Source: Sulfurospirillum deleyianum DSM 6946 (GTDB taxonomy: Bacteria > Campylobacterota > Campylobacteria > Campylobacterales > Sulfurospirillaceae). Taken from it: a DNA stretch of 64,000 nt. Position numbers and translations under genes: made by a program. The DNA lies in contig NC_013512.1 in NCBI RefSeq assembly GCF_000024885.1, forward strand, positions 1,860,001-1,924,000, read 5' to 3'. Positions 8,911 through 16,563 of this stretch are shown here, in pieces. The notes beneath the pieces were generated by a model, which saw only the letters and a program-made list of their open reading frames with translations, was not told the origin of the DNA and ran no database searches. Every line of letters begins with the position of its first letter. Positions within the stretch are counted from its first letter, which is position 1.

Positions 8911-11331
8911 TTATTTTTCCCTCTTTTTCATTTCATCTGTGAGTTTTGCCTCAATAATATTTTTAAGCTCCATTCCATCAATCATCTCTTTTTGCAGTAA
9001 AGCCAAAGCCACCGCTTCAATGGCGGGCCATAAACGTTTGACCTCTTTTTCGGTTTGCGTTTGTGCGTTTTTCATCCAGACCAAAAGGCGCTCTTCAATC
9101 TTTTTTGAAAGCAACTCTTTATCGTACTCGGATTCAATGCCACTGACATTAATGTATCCCAACTCATCATCCATGCCAAAGAGTGCGATAGCAGCATATG
9201 CTTGCATGGTTGCTACTTCAAGGTCATTCATTGCTCCACTTTCCATCCCTCCTTGCCCAAAGCGCTCCATTTTGGCAATACGTCCAGCGAGCAAAATACA
9301 GATATTGGAAAAGAGCTCTTTTTTAGAAATCGCATCAATATAATCATCGTGGTGAAAGGAGACAAACCCTAAAGCATCACTGCGAGGCGCAACCGTGACT
9401 TGCTCAATTTTAATCATGGGCGTAAGAACATAGGAAAGGACGGCATGCCCTGCTTCATGGTAGGCTGTTTTTGTCATAGACATCTCAATATCACGAATCT
9501 GTTTATTCTCCAATTTTGCGCCATATTTAATGACATTGATCTGCTCTAAGAGCATCTCTTCGCTAATCTCTTTAAAACCTTTACGTGCCGCAAAAAGCGC
9601 AGCCTCTTGTCCAATGCGTTTAAGTGCATCGCCACCCATGCCTGAAATGTAGCGCACCACTCTATCAACGTCAATCGTCGCATCGTGTGGCATTTTTAAA
9701 ATCTCCTCAATGAAAAAGCGTCTGGCTTGCATATCGAGTTTTGGCACTTCAATGCAAATATCTAAACGCCCTGTTTTAATTAAGGCATCAGGAATATCAT
9801 CTTTTTGAGCGATGGTCACAATGGTAAATAACGGCGTCTCAAAACTTTGCGTGATAGCATCGATTTCTTCAATCACAGGGGCAACATTCATCGTCGAAAT
9901 CACCCCGCTAGTAATTCCTTGCACATCAATATCCTCTAAAATCACAATGGCAGGAGCAGAACTGTACGCTTGGGCATACGCTTTTCGAATTTTAGCGCCA
10001 TCAAACAAATCCGCATCCCGAAGGACGATGTAAGGCATATCAGCCTCATGCGCAAAGGCACGGGCTAAGAGTTTTTTACCCATTCCAGCAGGTCCGTATA
10101 AAATCATCCCTTTGGGTGGAAGCATCGAGAAGTGTTTTAAGCGTTCTGGCTCTTTAAAAAGGGTGAGCACCTCACGCAACGCCTCTTTGACCCGCTCTTG
10201 CCCCGCAATGTCTTGAAACGTCACCTCTGAGATACATAAAGCGTCTTGCGTGTTTACATGTAACTGCTCCTTGGTGTAAAAGGCATGTTTAAGCGTATAG
10301 TTTGCTTTGTCTCCTTTTACATGTAAAGACCACTCAAGGCTAATGCGCCACTGCTGTTTACCAATTTTTTTAAGTAAAAGGGGCTGATTGCGTAGGGCAT
10401 CCCGCACAAATGCTTTAGCCTTTAACGAGACATTATACGTTATGTGCGTCACCTTTGGGTGTTGTTTTAAAAGTGCATAAACCCCGTTAAAAAGCGTCTC
10501 GGGAAGCTTCGTTTGAATATAACGTGCATTTAAATAAGGTGCTAAAGAGAGGGTGAGCAAGGAGATAAAGGTATCAATATTTTTATACTCCATTTGCACG
10601 CCACTTTGTTGGTTAAACTGATAGGAGAGTGTATGCAAACTGTGTGCGCCAATTTTAATCAAAGCGGTTAAACTCAAAGGATTAAAAGGAATTAAAGTAC
10701 CTTCGTTGAGTAAAGAGAGAAGCTTAGCGTTAAAAACCCGTTCTTTATTGCCATTAAGGATTATCTCTTCTTGGGCGAAACGCTCCATTAAAAAAGTATG
10801 CGCTTGTAAGGGGTCATGACGAAAGAGCGTCTGTAAATCGGCTCGTTTAAGCAAACCACTTAAACGGGTGGTGCTCATAACCACAACGACCTCTGAAAAA
10901 TCCACAGGAGCTTTCTTCACGTCTGAAAAAAGCATATAAAGTGCTAATTGTGCCTGAATATCCGCTTTGTCAATATCCTCAAAAAAGAGCAGCGCTTTAG
11001 GATGAGCCTCTACAAACGCTACGACATCGTTTTCAAGACTCAATGACAAAGGCTCTTCAGAACTTAAGACATCATTGTACTGATCCATCTGAAACGCTTG
11101 GAAAGACTCCAGTCTAGCATCTGCCTTCAAAAGTAACTCTGCCATATAACGCTTACCGCAATTTGGCACACCCATAAAGGTAAACAACGCTCTGATTTTT
11201 GAGTGAAAAAAAGGCATTTCAACCAAATGCTTAGCAACCATTTCTATGGCAAAATCTTGGTCAAAGAGGGAAGATTTGAGGCTTTCTTCAAGTTTTAGAC
11301 TCAAAATATGATAGTTTTTTTCTTCTTGCAT
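8911..11331 (-). CDS. Double-AAA+ FtsH-like zinc metalloprotease with atypical Walker motifs
   Basis: An 806-aa protein with two AAA+ regions and an M41 (FtsH-type) peptidase domain. The first AAA region resembles a Clp-type module: GVPNCGKR (54-61) and LLFFEDID (E118-D119). The second is FtsH-like: GPAGMGKK (413-420), VILEDID (E466-D467) and the arginine-finger region KTGRLD. The peptidase has HEAGH (625-629) and MNDLEVAT with D703 as the likely third zinc ligand. Both Walker A loops keep the Lys but lack the following Ser/Thr, and both Walker B ends read ED instead of DE. Unlike FtsH it has no N-terminal membrane segments, so it is probably soluble. Palindrome copies: 10316-10327 exact (LHVK) and 10253-10264 one mismatch (LHVN). 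Partner and substrate are unknown. Confidence 0.8.
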   Translation of the reverse strand: MQEEKNYHILSLKLEESLKSSLFDQDFAIEMVAKHLVEMPFFHSKIRALFTFMGVPNCGKRYMAELLLKADARLESFQAFQMDQYNDVLSSEEPLSLSLENDVVAFVEAHPKALLFFEDIDKADIQAQLALYMLFSDVKKAPVDFSEVVVVMSTTRLSGLLKRADLQTLFRHDPLQAHTFLMERFAQEEIILNGNKERVFNAKLLSLLNEGTLIPFNPLSLTALIKIGAHSLHTLSYQFNQQSGVQMEYKNIDTFISLLTLSLAPYLNARYIQTKLPETLFNGVYALLKQHPKVTHITYNVSLKAKAFVRDALRNQPLLLKKIGKQQWRISLEWSLHVKGDKANYTLKHAFYTKEQLHVNTQDALCISEVTFQDIAGQERVKEALREVLTLFKEPERLKHFSMLPPKGMILYGPAGMGKKLLARAFAHEADMPYIVLRDADLFDGAKIRKAYAQAYSSAPAIVILEDIDVQGITSGVISTMNVAPVIEEIDAITQSFETPLFTIVTIAQKDDIPDALIKTGRLDICIEVPKLDMQARRFFIEEILKMPHDATIDVDRVVRYISGMGGDALKRIGQEAALFAARKGFKEISEEMLLEQINVIKYGAKLENKQIRDIEMSMTKTAYHEAGHAVLSYVLTPMIKIEQVTVAPRSDALGFVSFHHDDYIDAISKKELFSNICILLAGRIAKMERFGQGGMESGAMNDLEVATMQAYAAIALFGMDDELGYINVSGIESEYDKELLSKKIEERLLVWMKNAQTQTEKEVKRLWPAIEAVALALLQKEMIDGMELKNIIEAKLTDEMKKREK

Positions 11332-11363
11332 CAGGCACTCCTTTCTGCGAAAAGACTATGAAT

Positions 11364-11385
11364 GTTCTTGTAAAACTACAAGAAC
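11364..11385 (-). terminator. Hairpin between the AAA protease and the EAL/GGDEF gene
   Basis: A 9-bp perfect stem GTTCTTGTA / TACAAGAAC with an AAAC loop. It lies just upstream of the AAA protease start and downstream of nothing on the plus strand, so it may act as a transcript-end or leader hairpin. A T run is lacking on the minus strand. Confidence 0.35.
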
Positions 11386-11500
11386 GTTTAACACGTCTTT
11401 GAAGCAAAGCTCCCACGACTACGTTAACACAGGGTTCTCTTCGGCAGAGTGCCCACGCACCCTTGGTGCTTTTCTTCTTTTGCAAAATGAATTTTGCAAG
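11386..11500. other. GC-richer island with nested inverted repeats, possible dispersed repeat remnant
   Basis: This spacer has a base composition unlike its AT-rich flanks. It holds several small inverted repeats: CTTTG-AAG-CAAAG (around 11397-11409), GCACC-CTT-GGTGC (11457-11469) and TTGCAAAAT-GA-ATTTTGCAA (11480-11499). The minus strand could encode a short peptide (GAWALCRREPC...) but there is no convincing ribosome site or family. I read it as a degenerate repeat element or structured leader; its nature is unknown. Confidence 0.35.
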
Positions 11501-11526
11501 AGTTCTATTCTATCATAGAAATAATA

Positions 11527-13311
11527 TTACGCTGGTTTAATCACCCCTAAATCCACACAAGCGATATGTGCCGGTGAAAATTTTGCACTCTTTTTTAAAC
11601 GTCCAAAAATTTCATTGAGTTCGTTATCGTCTAAATCATGCTGATGCCCAAAGCCATGACAAATTACCGCTGCACTCACGGTCATCAAAGGAAATGATTG
11701 GAGCATTCCATCACGATTTTTTGCCAAAATATATCCTGAACTACGCCCCTCTTCACAGTAAAAACTTTGAATATCTTCCGCAAATTTCACGACAATTTCA
11801 TGCACAATGTCATAAATTTTTTCAAAGGTATGCTCCTCTTTCAAGTTCCATCCCAAAAAAAAATCATCCCCTCCCACATGGCCTATCAAGCACTCTTCTA
11901 TCCCCACAGCACTTCTTAAAATATCCGCAAACAAGGTAATAGCACGATCCCCCTTGCGAAAACCATAATAGTCGTTGAAAGGCTTAAAATTGTCAAAATC
12001 AAAATACGCCATCATCACTTTTTCGTGTGATTCCATCGCCGTTGAGACAAATTCATTGATGATACGATTGCCAGAGAGTCCTGTTAGGGGATTTTGGTCT
12101 TTTGCATCGACGATATTTTTCTCATTAATCATCTCCAAAAGCACTTTAGAACTTAAATAACCCACGTATTTTTCATTTTCCGTAATCAAAATAGCGTCAT
12201 TTTCATCATCAAAACCATAAATCTTTAAAATTTTCTCAATCGGGTCATTAATATCGGCTCTTCCGCATGAAGAGACAATCTTTTTGAGACTTCCTTGCGT
12301 AATGTTGTACAACAACGCTTTGCCATAATTAGAATAAATATAAGTCTTAATATCCGTATCTTTAATCACCCCAATAGGCGTAAAATCACGCTCTAACACA
12401 GGCACAAAATGCACAGATTTATCGGCTCTTAACATCTCATACACATCATTGATACTCGAATCAATAAACACAGGATGGTTTTTTTGAAGGTAGCGTGCAA
12501 TATCTGAGCTTTGCGTACTTTTGCGTTTTTCATTTTGAGCAACAAACTTCAAATGTTCATACGAAGAAACGATTTCACAGACATTACGTGTTGGTTTTTG
12601 AACAAAAAAGCCTTGCACCATGTCACATCCTAGCTTTTTACACTCCAAATACTCCTCTTCGCACTCAACCCCCTCCGCAATCGTAAAAATACCCATGACC
12701 TGAGCAATCTGAACAATGGAGCTTACAAAAAGCCTCTTTTTCTTACTCAGATGAATTTCACTGATAAAAAAACGGTCAATCTTGATAAAATTTGGATCGG
12801 CATTGAAAAGCATTTGTAGCCCTGAAAATCCCACACCAAAATCATCAATCGCCATTTTGTAGCCTTGCTGTTTATAGAGGTTCAATACCAGTTTATCGAC
12901 CCCCGCATACATGCCTACCTGATGTTTTTCGGAGAGCTCAAAACAGATATTAGACGTGTCCATCTCGTAACTGCTTAAAAGCTCACACGTATAACCCGAT
13001 TTAAAATCAGGCATCATCGTAATGCGATTATCGAGGTTATAAAAAAGTTTAATATGCTTCGAGAAGGGGAAAAGAGAAAATTTATGAATGGCTTTTTCTC
13101 GCAGTTTAACATCAAGGGTATAAAGAATCTTTTCACTAAAAGCCGTATCAAAAATAGCATCTATCGTTACAAAACCAGCACTCTCATAATTGCGGATTAA
13201 CGCCTCTACTGCATACAATTTACCTGTGTAAATATTGACAATGGGTTGAAAAGCAAAATCCACAACATCAACCAAAGTTTGCCATCGTTCATTAAACATT
13301 GTTTGTATCAT
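11527..13311 (-). CDS. EAL-CBS-GGDEF cyclic di-GMP signalling protein
   Basis: A soluble 594-aa protein. The N-terminal EAL phosphodiesterase domain has EALIR (E36), FELSEKH, IDDFGVGFSG, FIKIDRFF and IAEGVE, so its catalytic set looks complete. A central pair of CBS-like repeats (about residues 270-400, context VPVLERDFTPIGVI and DENDAILITENEKYVGYL) could bind a nucleotide. The C-terminal cyclase domain has GGDDF (about 478-482) in place of GGDEF, so cyclase activity is uncertain. The likely net role is c-di-GMP hydrolysis gated by CBS ligand binding. It has no membrane segment and stands alone. Confidence 0.88.
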   Translation of the reverse strand: MIQTMFNERWQTLVDVVDFAFQPIVNIYTGKLYAVEALIRNYESAGFVTIDAIFDTAFSEKILYTLDVKLREKAIHKFSLFPFSKHIKLFYNLDNRITMMPDFKSGYTCELLSSYEMDTSNICFELSEKHQVGMYAGVDKLVLNLYKQQGYKMAIDDFGVGFSGLQMLFNADPNFIKIDRFFISEIHLSKKKRLFVSSIVQIAQVMGIFTIAEGVECEEEYLECKKLGCDMVQGFFVQKPTRNVCEIVSSYEHLKFVAQNEKRKSTQSSDIARYLQKNHPVFIDSSINDVYEMLRADKSVHFVPVLERDFTPIGVIKDTDIKTYIYSNYGKALLYNITQGSLKKIVSSCGRADINDPIEKILKIYGFDDENDAILITENEKYVGYLSSKVLLEMINEKNIVDAKDQNPLTGLSGNRIINEFVSTAMESHEKVMMAYFDFDNFKPFNDYYGFRKGDRAITLFADILRSAVGIEECLIGHVGGDDFFLGWNLKEEHTFEKIYDIVHEIVVKFAEDIQSFYCEEGRSSGYILAKNRDGMLQSFPLMTVSAAVICHGFGHQHDLDDNELNEIFGRLKKSAKFSPAHIACVDLGVIKPA

Positions 13312-13376
13312 TCCTTCACATTTATGTGAAGAAATGATATCGCTAAGCCATTACCAAATCATTACATGTAAAACAA

Positions 13377-13973
13377 TCAATCACAATTTTCCACACAAAT
13401 TTTATGAGGAATCACCCGTCCACCGCACCCTACAAAACAGCTATCATACCCTTGTTCACAGCCACATTGTGTGCTACAAAAACTCTGCTGATTGACTAAA
13501 ATGGACTCAAAACGAGGCGGTGTGGGCATACGTGGTTCACGAGGTCGCTCCCGTGCCAATCGGTGCAAATAATGGCGTATCTCTTCTCTTTTACGACACG
13601 CATACGCCTCTTTTTCTTTATCGCAACGACGTTGAAAATAGTTTAAATCGTAGCTTAACGCATCATATTCTCTGCGCCACTGGTACATCTCATGCTGAAA
13701 ATCAGCAAAATCTCTACTGTAATACCCATATTCTCGCTCATACGCTCTTTGCTCTTCAATCTCAATGGCTTTTGCTTTGGCATAAGCACTATCCAAACAT
13801 GCCTGATAGCTTCTATCACACGCACTTTGACAGATATCTTGTTCGCTTTTGCATCTTTCCACACACGATTTGAAAGAGGGTTGAGAACTAGCGATATACT
13901 CATTTTGAATCACATAACGAGGTCCACATCCCACAAAAAAGAGCACCAATCCTATCCCTAAAATTCGTAGCAT
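13377..13973 (-). CDS. Cysteine-rich putative lipoprotein
   Basis: A 198-aa protein I do not recognise. It has a signal peptide with a lipobox (LFFVGC, C16), so it is probably an envelope lipoprotein. Beyond C16 there are 14 Cys: an N-terminal group spaced C-x3-C-x6-C-x3-C-x6-C, two in the middle, and a C-terminal group with C-x3-C-x-C-x6-C-x3-C. Paired CxxxC motifs of this type suggest disulfide-linked helical hairpins. The middle (about 65-150) is charged and Tyr/Arg-rich, probably coiled coil. A one-mismatch palindrome (13361-13372) lies just after the stop. Confidence 0.65.
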   Translation of the reverse strand: MLRILGIGLVLFFVGCGPRYVIQNEYIASSQPSFKSCVERCKSEQDICQSACDRSYQACLDSAYAKAKAIEIEEQRAYEREYGYYSRDFADFQHEMYQWRREYDALSYDLNYFQRRCDKEKEAYACRKREEIRHYLHRLARERPREPRMPTPPRFESILVNQQSFCSTQCGCEQGYDSCFVGCGGRVIPHKICVENCD

Positions 13974-14015
13974 ATATCCTCACTTACGCATATTTAAAAA
14001 AGTATAACTTAAAAT

Positions 14016-14038
14016 CGTGAAGTTCTCGTGGAATCACG
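14016..14038 (-). terminator. Weak hairpin after the solute-binding protein pair
   Basis: CGTGA and TCACG arms flank a 13-nt loop just after the 14041 stop on the minus strand and are followed by ATTTTAA. The short stem makes this a weak candidate. Confidence 0.3.
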
Positions 14039-14681
14039 TCCTAAGGATTAAGGACTGCGCCTTTAAAGTAGCGAGCCATAATACGTTCATACATACTAGA
14101 ACCTTGTGCATCTGGCTCTTTTAAACGGTTGAGTTGACTTTGCATAATGGTAATTTGCTCTTTAGGAATCTCTTTTCCTGCAGCAATATAATAATCAGTA
14201 TTTAAGAGCACATGTGCCATTTTGTATTGAGTGACATCTTGATTTTCATTGACCAAATGATAGACAAAGGGAAGATCAGTATAAACCAAAGCATCCACCC
14301 GTCCATATTCAAGCATCTTGTACCCTTGAAGCGGTGTTGAAACACGGGTAATATTTAAAGAATTGTTCTCTCCAATCTCTTTAAAAAGAACTTTCTCTGC
14401 GGATGTCTCTTTAATCGTCGCTATTTTTAGATTTTGTAGAATCTCCAAACTATTCTTTCCCTTAGGTATCTCCATCCCTCGTTTGGTAATCACACCCAAA
14501 CGAACTGTGGCAATAGGTCCAACCCATTGAAAAAAAGATTCCCTCTCTTTAAGTCGTGAAGCACTAATCAAAAATGATGTAGGATGTTTCAACGCTTCAT
14601 CGTACACCTCTTTCCACGGGGCGAGGTGTATCTCCTCTTGTGAAAAACGTGGTCGAATCGTTGCTAAACTCGCTTCTAAAA
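14039..14681. repeat. 643-bp direct repeat, copy A
   Basis: This segment matches 14870-15512 base for base as far as I can read, at an offset of 831 bp. It starts two bases beyond the stop codon and ends inside codons of LEASL. Upstream of it the two genes differ sharply. Confidence 0.88.
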
Positions 14682-14823
14682 CATCTAAACTAATTCCTTT
14701 AACAACCCCTTTCTCACGAAAGTTAAAAGGAGGATTAGGTTCTGTATAAACAAATGTCTGTGCCACAAGAGTCGTTGCTAACTCCAATAACACAAAAAAT
14801 CCTATCAATACTCTTAAATGCAT
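14041..14823 (-). CDS. Periplasmic solute-binding protein, family 3 (tandem copy 2)
   Basis: A 260-aa secreted protein with an N-terminal signal peptide ending near LVAQ and a type II periplasmic binding fold (SBP_bac_3): the opening FVYTEPNPPFNFREKG, then WVGPIATVRLGVITKRG and GRVDALVYTDLPFVYHLV. The last ~215 residues are identical to the neighbouring gene, whereas the first ~45 differ. The ligand (amino acid, peptide or other) cannot be told. No permease or ATPase gene is near, so it may feed a distant transporter or act in sensing. It is the second gene of the pair, 48 nt after the first. Confidence 0.85.
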   Translation of the reverse strand: MHLRVLIGFFVLLELATTLVAQTFVYTEPNPPFNFREKGVVKGISLDVLEASLATIRPRFSQEEIHLAPWKEVYDEALKHPTSFLISASRLKERESFFQWVGPIATVRLGVITKRGMEIPKGKNSLEILQNLKIATIKETSAEKVLFKEIGENNSLNITRVSTPLQGYKMLEYGRVDALVYTDLPFVYHLVNENQDVTQYKMAHVLLNTDYYIAAGKEIPKEQITIMQSQLNRLKEPDAQGSSMYERIMARYFKGAVLNP

Positions 14824-14869
14824 TTTATATCCTCATAAATTTTTTAATTTAAAAAAATGTACTTATACA

Positions 14870-15512
14870 TCCTAAGGATTAAGGACTGCGCCTTTAAAGT
14901 AGCGAGCCATAATACGTTCATACATACTAGAACCTTGTGCATCTGGCTCTTTTAAACGGTTGAGTTGACTTTGCATAATGGTAATTTGCTCTTTAGGAAT
15001 CTCTTTTCCTGCAGCAATATAATAATCAGTATTTAAGAGCACATGTGCCATTTTGTATTGAGTGACATCTTGATTTTCATTGACCAAATGATAGACAAAG
15101 GGAAGATCAGTATAAACCAAAGCATCCACCCGTCCATATTCAAGCATCTTGTACCCTTGAAGCGGTGTTGAAACACGGGTAATATTTAAAGAATTGTTCT
15201 CTCCAATCTCTTTAAAAAGAACTTTCTCTGCGGATGTCTCTTTAATCGTCGCTATTTTTAGATTTTGTAGAATCTCCAAACTATTCTTTCCCTTAGGTAT
15301 CTCCATCCCTCGTTTGGTAATCACACCCAAACGAACTGTGGCAATAGGTCCAACCCATTGAAAAAAAGATTCCCTCTCTTTAAGTCGTGAAGCACTAATC
15401 AAAAATGATGTAGGATGTTTCAACGCTTCATCGTACACCTCTTTCCACGGGGCGAGGTGTATCTCCTCTTGTGAAAAACGTGGTCGAATCGTTGCTAAAC
15501 TCGCTTCTAAAA
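14870..15512. repeat. 643-bp direct repeat, copy B
   Basis: Partner of the repeat at 14039-14681. The spacer between the copies (14682-14869) holds the diverged 5' part of the downstream gene and a 48-bp intergenic gap. Confidence 0.88.
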
Positions 15513-15660
15513 GGTCAAAAGCCAGACCTTGAACCAAGCCTTTTTCTCGTAGATTAAAAGGGGGATTGGGACTTGCGTAAACAGCGATGGTAGGAGCTGC
15601 GAAACTTGTACTGTAGAGTCCAAAACATAAACATAACGCCATTAAAACTCTTAAATGCAT
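14872..15660 (-). CDS. Periplasmic solute-binding protein, family 3 (tandem copy 1)
   Basis: A 262-aa secreted protein, first of the tandem pair. Its signal peptide ends near SFAAP and the mature part opens with IAVYASPNPPFNLREKGLVQGLAFDLLEASLA. From EASLATIRPRF to the C-terminal GAVLNP it is identical to the second copy. The different N-terminal lobe start and signal peptide show that these are two older paralogues whose 3' parts were recently made identical. The family is clear; the ligand is not. Confidence 0.85.
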   Translation of the reverse strand: MHLRVLMALCLCFGLYSTSFAAPTIAVYASPNPPFNLREKGLVQGLAFDLLEASLATIRPRFSQEEIHLAPWKEVYDEALKHPTSFLISASRLKERESFFQWVGPIATVRLGVITKRGMEIPKGKNSLEILQNLKIATIKETSAEKVLFKEIGENNSLNITRVSTPLQGYKMLEYGRVDALVYTDLPFVYHLVNENQDVTQYKMAHVLLNTDYYIAAGKEIPKEQITIMQSQLNRLKEPDAQGSSMYERIMARYFKGAVLNP

Positions 15661-15805
15661 TTTACGTCCTTACACACTCTTTTTTGGTTTTCTCTAAAAA
15701 GGCTTATGGTAACGAAAACTTAAAAACAAAAGTTAATTGACTTTATCAACTATAACACAACCAGACTTATGCAAAACTCAAAAAAGGTAGGAGATGCAAA
15801 AAAGC

Positions 15806-16501
15806 TTACTTATCCCCTCTTTTGGTCACAAAATACAAATACAAAAGATTACACATAGCGCCACTGCTTAGCATCATCGCCATAACAACAATTTGGTAAC
15901 GCACCGCAATAAGCGGATCAATACCTGAGAGAATTTGCCCTGTCATCATCCCCGGCAAAGAGACAAAACCCACGGCTAAAAAAGTGTTGATTTGAGGCAT
16001 CATCGAAGCTTTAAAAGCAATGCCACGTGCTTTTTCCATTTCGCACTGTTCACGCTCTTTTTCATAACGCTCAGCGCACAAAGAGATGGCATTCATCGCA
16101 TTAGCATAAATCATCCCTGCTAGAGGAATAACAAAACGAGCTTCCAAAAGCGTTTCACGCTCTAACACCATCACCAAAACCCATCCTAAGTTGAGTGTTC
16201 CAGAAAATGTAATACACGCTAAAATAACCAGATACGTTTTAATGTCTTTATGGCGAATATTGCGTCTTGCAATCAACGAAGCACTGACCACCATGACCAC
16301 TACAACCAACACTAAAAAAAAAGTGGATTGGGTGGTAAAAAGAGAAGTAAGTACATACCCTATAGCAATGAGTTGAACACTCATCCGCACTGTTGCTAGT
16401 AAAATTTCGCTCTTCTTCCCCACCCACCGATAGTAAAAAAAAGCAACAACGCTTAGAGGAAGTAGCATATAAAGAAGATTGATAAGTGCAATGGTTTGCA
16501 T
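15806..16501 (-). CDS. FetB-like (UPF0014) ABC transporter permease
   Basis: A 231-aa inner-membrane protein of the FetB/YbbM family, linked in E. coli to iron export and oxidative-stress resistance. I chose ATG 16501 (MQTIALINLLYML) because AGGAAC stands 6 nt before it; the longer reading from 16540 would run through a hairpin. Seven or so hydrophobic segments, the RMSVQLIAIGYVL helix and the family sequence MMPQINTFLAVGFVSLPGMMTGQILSG are visible. The usual ATPase partner FetA is not adjacent, so the ATPase must be elsewhere or missing. Confidence 0.85.
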   Translation of the reverse strand: MQTIALINLLYMLLPLSVVAFFYYRWVGKKSEILLATVRMSVQLIAIGYVLTSLFTTQSTFFLVLVVVVMVVSASLIARRNIRHKDIKTYLVILACITFSGTLNLGWVLVMVLERETLLEARFVIPLAGMIYANAMNAISLCAERYEKEREQCEMEKARGIAFKASMMPQINTFLAVGFVSLPGMMTGQILSGIDPLIAVRYQIVVMAMMLSSGAMCNLLYLYFVTKRGDK

Positions 16502-16523
16502 AAGATGTTCCTTATGAACATTT

Positions 16524-16552
16524 TGAGAGAGTATCCTCAAGACACCCTCTCA
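16524..16552 (-). terminator. Hairpin between the biotin carboxylase gene and the FetB-like gene
   Basis: A 12-bp stem with two G-T wobbles (16524-16535 with 16541-16552) and a 5-nt loop lies 11 nt after the carboxylase stop. No T run follows, so termination would be partial. Confidence 0.4.
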
Positions 16553-16563
16553 TACGTTTATAT

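Noticed and set aside
8654-9343. A 229-aa plus-strand frame across tRNA-Phe
   Set aside because: It overlaps murD, a clear tRNA and the protease gene on the other strand; chance open frame.
11288-11485. A 65-aa minus-strand reading frame
   Set aside because: It overlaps the AAA protease start, has no plausible ribosome site or family, and crosses a repeat-rich spacer.
14041-15660. Insertion sequence or transposon causing the 643-bp repeat
   Set aside because: No terminal inverted repeats, target duplications or transposase; the repeat lies within coding sequence.
15661-15805. Pho-box half site (CGTTACCATAA) before the tandem binding-protein genes
   Set aside because: Only one half of the repeat is present and there is no -10 at the required spacing.
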